Below are positions 59,802 through 63,402 of a stretch of 63,402 nt of DNA, piece by piece; the stretch's first letter is position 1; every line of letters begins with the position of its first letter. The notes under the pieces were generated by a model. That model searched no databases and was not told where the DNA came from. It saw nothing but the letters and a program-made list of their open reading frames with translations. This DNA comes from Cytophagales bacterium (GTDB taxonomy: Bacteria > Bacteroidota > Bacteroidia > Cytophagales > 172606-1), in assembly GCA_030446715.1 (NCBI GenBank), contig JAUJMU010000011.1, positions 1 to 63,402 of the forward strand. The letters are read 5' to 3'. The position numbers were made by a program, and so were the translations under genes.

Positions 59802-60446
59802 ATGGAATTTATCCCGCCTGATCTCTCCCGTTACGCCGCCGACCATACTTCGCCCGAACCGGAAGTGCTCCGCCAGCTGAACCGCGAGACCCATGTCAAA
59901 GTGCTGTCGCCCCGCATGCTTTCCGGGCACGTGCAGGGACGGCTGCTTTCTCTTTTTTCTAAAATGCTGCAACCACAGAGAATACTGGAAATCGGCACCT
60001 ACACCGGCTACTCGGCGCTTTGCCTCGCCGAAGGGCTGGCCGAAGGCGGCAAAGTAATCACCATTGACGTGAACGAGGAACTGGAAACCATGTCTCGGAG
60101 CTACGCCGAAAAGGCTGGCCTGGCGGATAAGATCGAGTTCCGCACCGGCAAGGCCGCCGGCATCATTCCCGGGCTGGACGAGACTTTCGACCTGGTGTTC
60201 ATTGACGCCGACAAAGCCAGCTACGGCCTCTACTACGATCTGATATTTGACAAAGTGCGGCCGGGTGGACTGATTATTGCCGACAACGTGCTCTGGAGCG
60301 GGAAAGTAGTGCAGCCCGAAGCCACTAAAAACGACAAGGAACTCCGGGCTATCCTGCTCTTCAACAGCCGGATACAGGAAGATACCCGCGTCGAGAACAT
60401 ACTGCTGCCCGTGCGGGACGGACTGATGGTGATACGCAAGAAATGA
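59802..60446 (+). CDS. Class I SAM-dependent O-methyltransferase (catechol type)
   Basis: 214 residues: LEIGTYTGYSALCLAEGL (SAM binding), DLVFIDADKASYGLYYDLIF and GGLIIADNVLWSGKV, all of the Mg-dependent catechol/caffeoyl-CoA O-methyltransferase family. Metal-binding Asp residues and Asn in ADNVLW are present. Start at 59802 (MEFIPPDLSRYAADH) is preferred over the frame opening 57 bp upstream. Substrate unknown. Confidence 0.92.
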   Translation: MEFIPPDLSRYAADHTSPEPEVLRQLNRETHVKVLSPRMLSGHVQGRLLSLFSKMLQPQRILEIGTYTGYSALCLAEGLAEGGKVITIDVNEELETMSRSYAEKAGLADKIEFRTGKAAGIIPGLDETFDLVFIDADKASYGLYYDLIFDKVRPGGLIIADNVLWSGKVVQPEATKNDKELRAILLFNSRIQEDTRVENILLPVRDGLMVIRKK

Positions 60447-60567
60447 GTCTGGCCGGACTGTTTTGTCTTCCGGTCGCACCGGCGCAGCATATAAAATTGG
60501 ATAAAAGGTTGAATCTTTAGCCACTTACCCGTTCTTTTACGGTTGTAAACCACTTTACCCTTTTTCT

Positions 60568-62481
60568 ATGAAGCATCGCCTGTCTGCTTTTTTCCTCTTC
60601 CTGTTTTTATGTCTGCCGGCCTTTGCCGATGAAATTGTAGTTCCGCAGACCCTCGAATTTGCGGACATTCAGCTGAAGTTGAAAGAAAGTGCCCGGCGCG
60701 GCATTGCAGAAAATGCCCGGAAGCTGCGGACAGGCGGCAAGTATTACCAGGCCAAGCTGGAACGGATCAACCTCTATTTTCCCATCATCGAACGGGTACT
60801 GGCGGAAGAAGGTCTGCCCGATGATCTCAAGTATCTGGTCATTCAGGAAAGTGAACTGATCCCGGATGCGGTTTCTACGTCCAACGCAGTCGGTTTCTGG
60901 CAGTTCAAGAAGGCAACGGCCGAGGAAATGGGCCTCACCGTCAACGGCAGCGTAGACGAACGGAAGCACATCGTGGCCGCCACCCGGGCCGCTGCCCGCT
61001 ACCTGAAGAAGAACAACTTTTACATGCAGAACTGGCTTCACGCCCTGCTTTCGTACAATATGGGCATGGGCGGCTGCCGCGCCCTGGTGGGTGACCGTTA
61101 CAAAGGCGCTGACCGGATGGAGATTGACAACGACACGCACTGGTATATCACTAAATTTCTGGCCCACCGCATTGCCTTTGAAGATCAGATCGGGCAGAAC
61201 CCGCCGCCGCTTGCCCTGTTGGAATATTCCAATGCCGGCGGCAAAACGCTGCAAGGCATTGCCCGCGAACTTGAACTGGAAGAAGATCAACTCGCTTTCT
61301 ACAACAAATGGCTGGATACCCGCCGGGTGCCTGAGGAGAAAAACTACAGCGTGATTGTGCCCGCCCCGATGGACCGCGTGGAGGTACTTGCCGCCCGGAT
61401 GAACGCGCCGGTACCATCGGCCCCCACGCCCGTGCTGGTGGCCAAAACCAGTTCTGCCCCGGCAAGTGCCGGTTTGTCGGAGCAGCGGCGTTTCCCGCTG
61501 CTGGAGAAGGATTCCGGTAAGGGGGCCAGGTTTTACCGCATCAATGGCAAGCGTGGCATCATGGCCGGTGCCGGCGATATCAGCGCTAAGCTGGCTGATC
61601 AGGCAGATGTTCCGCTTGCTAAATTTTTGAAATATAATGACCTTGATGCCAGAACACCACTCGTGCCGGGACAGGTGTATTACCTGAAGCGGAAGCGCAG
61701 CAAGGCAAAAATCCACTACCACGTAGCCACCGAAGGCGAGTCTCTCTGGCAGATTTCGCAGCAGCACGGGGTTACCATGGCAGCCCTGCTTCGCAAAAAC
61801 CGCATGCGGCGGCCCGAAAAGCTGAAGCACGGTCAGGTGGTATGGCTGCGTTATGTGCGTCCTTCTGACACCCCGGTGGAGTACCGGAATATTCCCAAGC
61901 CGCAAGCCGTGGTGGCGCAGACCGCGAAGGAAGCACCCAGACCTGGCGTGAAGACCGAATCAAAAGCAGCAGAGACAAAAGCTGATCCCAAACCGGCTAC
62001 CCGTAATACGTCTGTTTCGCCAGCCCGGGAGCCCATTAACCCCCGGGCCACCATGGTGCCGGCACCCGTAAAGACGGAACCCGCTACGGGCACCAAAACA
62101 AATGAGGAGCCGTTGATTTTCCTGAAAACCCACGAAGTAGCCACCGGACAGAGCTTGTTCAGTCTTGCAAAACAATATAGCGTTTCAGTGGCTGATCTGC
62201 GGCGCTGGAACGGGTTAAGTGACACCGACGGGATTAAACCGGGCCAGAGGCTGATCGTGGGAGAAGAATCCGCCGGAGAAGCAGCCGGGTCAGCCCCGCC
62301 AACGGCGGTAGCCAATCCGGCCGCACCGGAGGGCGAAGTGACCGAACATACCGTGCAGGCCGGTGATACGCTTTACAAGCTCTCAAAGCAATACGGGGTA
62401 ACCGTGCAGCAGCTGATGGAGTGGAACGGGAAAACCCGGGCCAGTCTGTCATTGGGTGAGAAGCTGAAAGTCAGGAAGTGA
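60568..62481 (+). CDS. Lytic transglycosylase with LysM repeats (MltD-like)
   Basis: 637 residues with a signal peptide (LSAFFLFLFLCLPAFADE). The SLT catalytic domain follows at about 60-200, with the catalytic Glu in QESELIPDAVSTSNAVGFWQ. Then come LysM repeats: VATEGESLWQISQQHGVTMA, VATGQSLFSLAKQYSVSVA and VQAGDTLYKLSKQYGVTV, with a Pro/Ala/Lys-rich linker. It cuts peptidoglycan glycan strands during wall turnover. Monocistronic, ahead of a gene-poor region. Confidence 0.93.
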   Translation: MKHRLSAFFLFLFLCLPAFADEIVVPQTLEFADIQLKLKESARRGIAENARKLRTGGKYYQAKLERINLYFPIIERVLAEEGLPDDLKYLVIQESELIPDAVSTSNAVGFWQFKKATAEEMGLTVNGSVDERKHIVAATRAAARYLKKNNFYMQNWLHALLSYNMGMGGCRALVGDRYKGADRMEIDNDTHWYITKFLAHRIAFEDQIGQNPPPLALLEYSNAGGKTLQGIARELELEEDQLAFYNKWLDTRRVPEEKNYSVIVPAPMDRVEVLAARMNAPVPSAPTPVLVAKTSSAPASAGLSEQRRFPLLEKDSGKGARFYRINGKRGIMAGAGDISAKLADQADVPLAKFLKYNDLDARTPLVPGQVYYLKRKRSKAKIHYHVATEGESLWQISQQHGVTMAALLRKNRMRRPEKLKHGQVVWLRYVRPSDTPVEYRNIPKPQAVVAQTAKEAPRPGVKTESKAAETKADPKPATRNTSVSPAREPINPRATMVPAPVKTEPATGTKTNEEPLIFLKTHEVATGQSLFSLAKQYSVSVADLRRWNGLSDTDGIKPGQRLIVGEESAGEAAGSAPPTAVANPAAPEGEVTEHTVQAGDTLYKLSKQYGVTVQQLMEWNGKTRASLSLGEKLKVRK

Positions 62482-62861
62482 GCCCTTAGATTCTGAATTC
62501 TGGATTACAGGTTTTGAATTGAGGGCTTTTTGGTTCGGATTAAGAGAGGAAGACATAATTTTTCAGGATGGCAGACTACAAAAGTCTCAGAAACTTTTGT
62601 AGTCTGCCATCTGGCCACTCCTGCTTTCCGGTAGGTGTAGCTGCGGTCTGTGATCATTTACAGGTGGGTTGCTGCCAGTCGCTTGAATTCAAAATTTTTC
62701 ATTCACAACTTATATTTTATTTTAACTGTTCGGCCCGGATGCTGTTGATTGTGAGATCATTGGAGTTCCGGGACGATTCTTTTCCGGCCATCCGGCACAA
62801 GCTTTCCGCCTGCCTGACCGGGCTATAACAACAAAAGCCGCTTTTACGTACTAACTATTCT
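62482..62861. other. Gene-free stretch with a long hairpin
   Basis: 380 bp after the lytic transglycosylase gene. No credible gene; an 86-codon frame starting at 62568 lies in the hairpin and shows no family resemblance. The hairpin at 62567-62611 is the main feature. Confidence 0.5.
62567..62611. repeat. Perfect 19-bp inverted repeat, 7-nt loop
   Basis: GATGGCAGACTACAAAAGT at 62567-62585 is exactly inverted at 62593-62611. Neither side has a run of T, so it is not a typical intrinsic terminator. Confidence 0.85.
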
Positions 62862-63275
62862 ATGAAATCAACCAAGTGGCAAAAGATAATCAGTCTGGTT
62901 TTGTTCGCCGGCGTGCTGATGAAACTTTTTAATGTACCCTATGGGAAAGAAGTATTTACGGCAGGTTTCGGTGGCTACTTTCTGATCAGGATCACTAACA
63001 TGTTCAAGACCAGAATCCGCTACTGGACGGCCCTTCACTACGTGCAGCTGACCCTGATTCTGATCGGCATTGCGGCCCTGACGTTTATGTACTACGATTA
63101 CCCGTACAGCCGCGTCGTGTTCGGCATTGCCCTGCTGTCGGAAGGATTGGTGGGCCTGCGGATCAAAATAAATTCCATGATCGGCAGCCAGAACGTAAGC
63201 AACATCCTGCGGTTCGTTTCGCGGTTTGTGCTTTCGCGGCTATCCGGCAGGGCCGGTAATGCAGGAATGCGTTAA
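62862..63275 (+). CDS. Small membrane protein of unknown function
   Basis: 137 residues with about four hydrophobic helices (IISLVLFAGVLMKLFNVPYG, FTAGFGGYFLIRITNMF, YVQLTLILIGIAALTFMYY, VVFGIALLSEGLVGLRI). No family recognised. Start ATG at 62862, 250 bp after the hairpin. The C-terminal tail is basic and probably cytoplasmic. Confidence 0.65.
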   Translation: MKSTKWQKIISLVLFAGVLMKLFNVPYGKEVFTAGFGGYFLIRITNMFKTRIRYWTALHYVQLTLILIGIAALTFMYYDYPYSRVVFGIALLSEGLVGLRIKINSMIGSQNVSNILRFVSRFVLSRLSGRAGNAGMR

Positions 63276-63359
63276 GAGAGCTTTATCGTTCTGTTACCAT
63301 TTCGTCCGGGTTACTGTAACCTCCTCAAAATGTTTAATTTGACGCGCTAAGGAAAAGAT

Positions 63360-63402
63360 ATGACTACGATGTCCCTGAAAGAGTATGAAAGCTTACCGGT
63401 TG
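63360..63402 (+). CDS. Start of an unidentified gene, cut by the window edge
   Basis: An open frame begins ATG at 63360 (MTTMSLKEYESLPV) and continues to the edge. Only 14 codons are visible, too few for a call. It may instead start at the second Met. Confidence 0.4.
   Translation, partial: MTTMSLKEYESLPV

Noticed and set aside
60607-61905. A 432-codon open frame opposite the lytic transglycosylase gene
   Set aside because: The other strand encodes a complete SLT/LysM protein with a signal peptide, and the antisense frame shows no recognisable domains.
62568-62828. An 86-codon frame beginning in the 62.57-kb hairpin
   Set aside because: Its first codons are the hairpin arms and the rest has no membrane, signal or family pattern.

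Overview
The window looks like a chromosomal segment of a Bacteroidota member, most likely order Cytophagales. The evidence is gene content: the type IX secretion genes porT and a porE-like gene, a DUF4270 lipoprotein beside a GT5-only glycogen synthase and panC/panD, bacteroidete-type GGGPS, a ubiE-porT pair, and several -7 boxes of the form TANNTTTG. I cannot name a genus. Most of the window is ordinary core genome on both strands.

Region 1 (1-4424) is a decayed mobile-element pile-up. An IS110-type transposase runs off the left edge and carries an in-frame TAG. A complete IS21-family element (956-3633) has an intact istB and a wrecked istA. It has inserted into a tnsA gene of a Tn7-like transposon. 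The tnsA remnant starts about 380 bp downstream of glmS and points away from it, which is the classical Tn7 arrangement at attTn7. istA carries three separate insertions of about 30 nt, each with complementary GGACC/GGTCC-type ends.

Region 2 (4425-15574) is mostly housekeeping: glmS, a DUF4270 lipoprotein (frameshifted as sequenced), a GT5 glycogen synthase domain protein, panC, panD, a flippase-like membrane protein, rfaE2, a membrane zinc peptidase, an acyl-CoA dehydrogenase with at least six apparent indels, and an AraC-type regulator. Region 3 (15600-30400) holds a dead IS5-group transposase, GGGPS, a holin-like protein, a TraR/DksA protein, scpB, a pseudouridine synthase with a long Arg-rich tail, tRNA-Phe, a two-gene Fe-S oxidoreductase unit, a porE-like lipoprotein, a Tat-exported Gfo/Idh/MocA protein and recA.

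Region 4 (30500-38400) has a putative aminopeptidase, a small membrane protein, a cyclophilin, and dnaB. The dnaB gene carries a 341-residue intein inserted inside its Walker A motif and is preceded by a cluster of DnaA-box-like 9-mers. ubiE, porT and an SDR follow.

Region 5 (38407-50011) is the most interesting intact locus: nine minus-strand genes in tight succession. In transcription order they encode CheR, a stand-alone CheB, a membrane GAF protein, a giant PP2C phosphatase (SiaA-like), a SiaB-type kinase, a SiaC-type phospho-switch protein with Thr at position 68, a TerB-ABCG fusion transporter, a lipoprotein and a secreted protein. The reading I favour is a SiaABC-type partner-switching module wired to an exporter and to CheB/CheR, with no diguanylate cyclase in the window.

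Region 6 (50637-63402) holds an asparagine-synthase/glycosyltransferase pair (probably polysaccharide-related), YpdA, PnuC, a NUDIX protein, a DUF2452 protein, a THI5/NMT1-like binding protein, a 130-bp MITE-like inverted-repeat unit, glycerate kinase, an O-methyltransferase, a LysM lytic transglycosylase and small membrane proteins.
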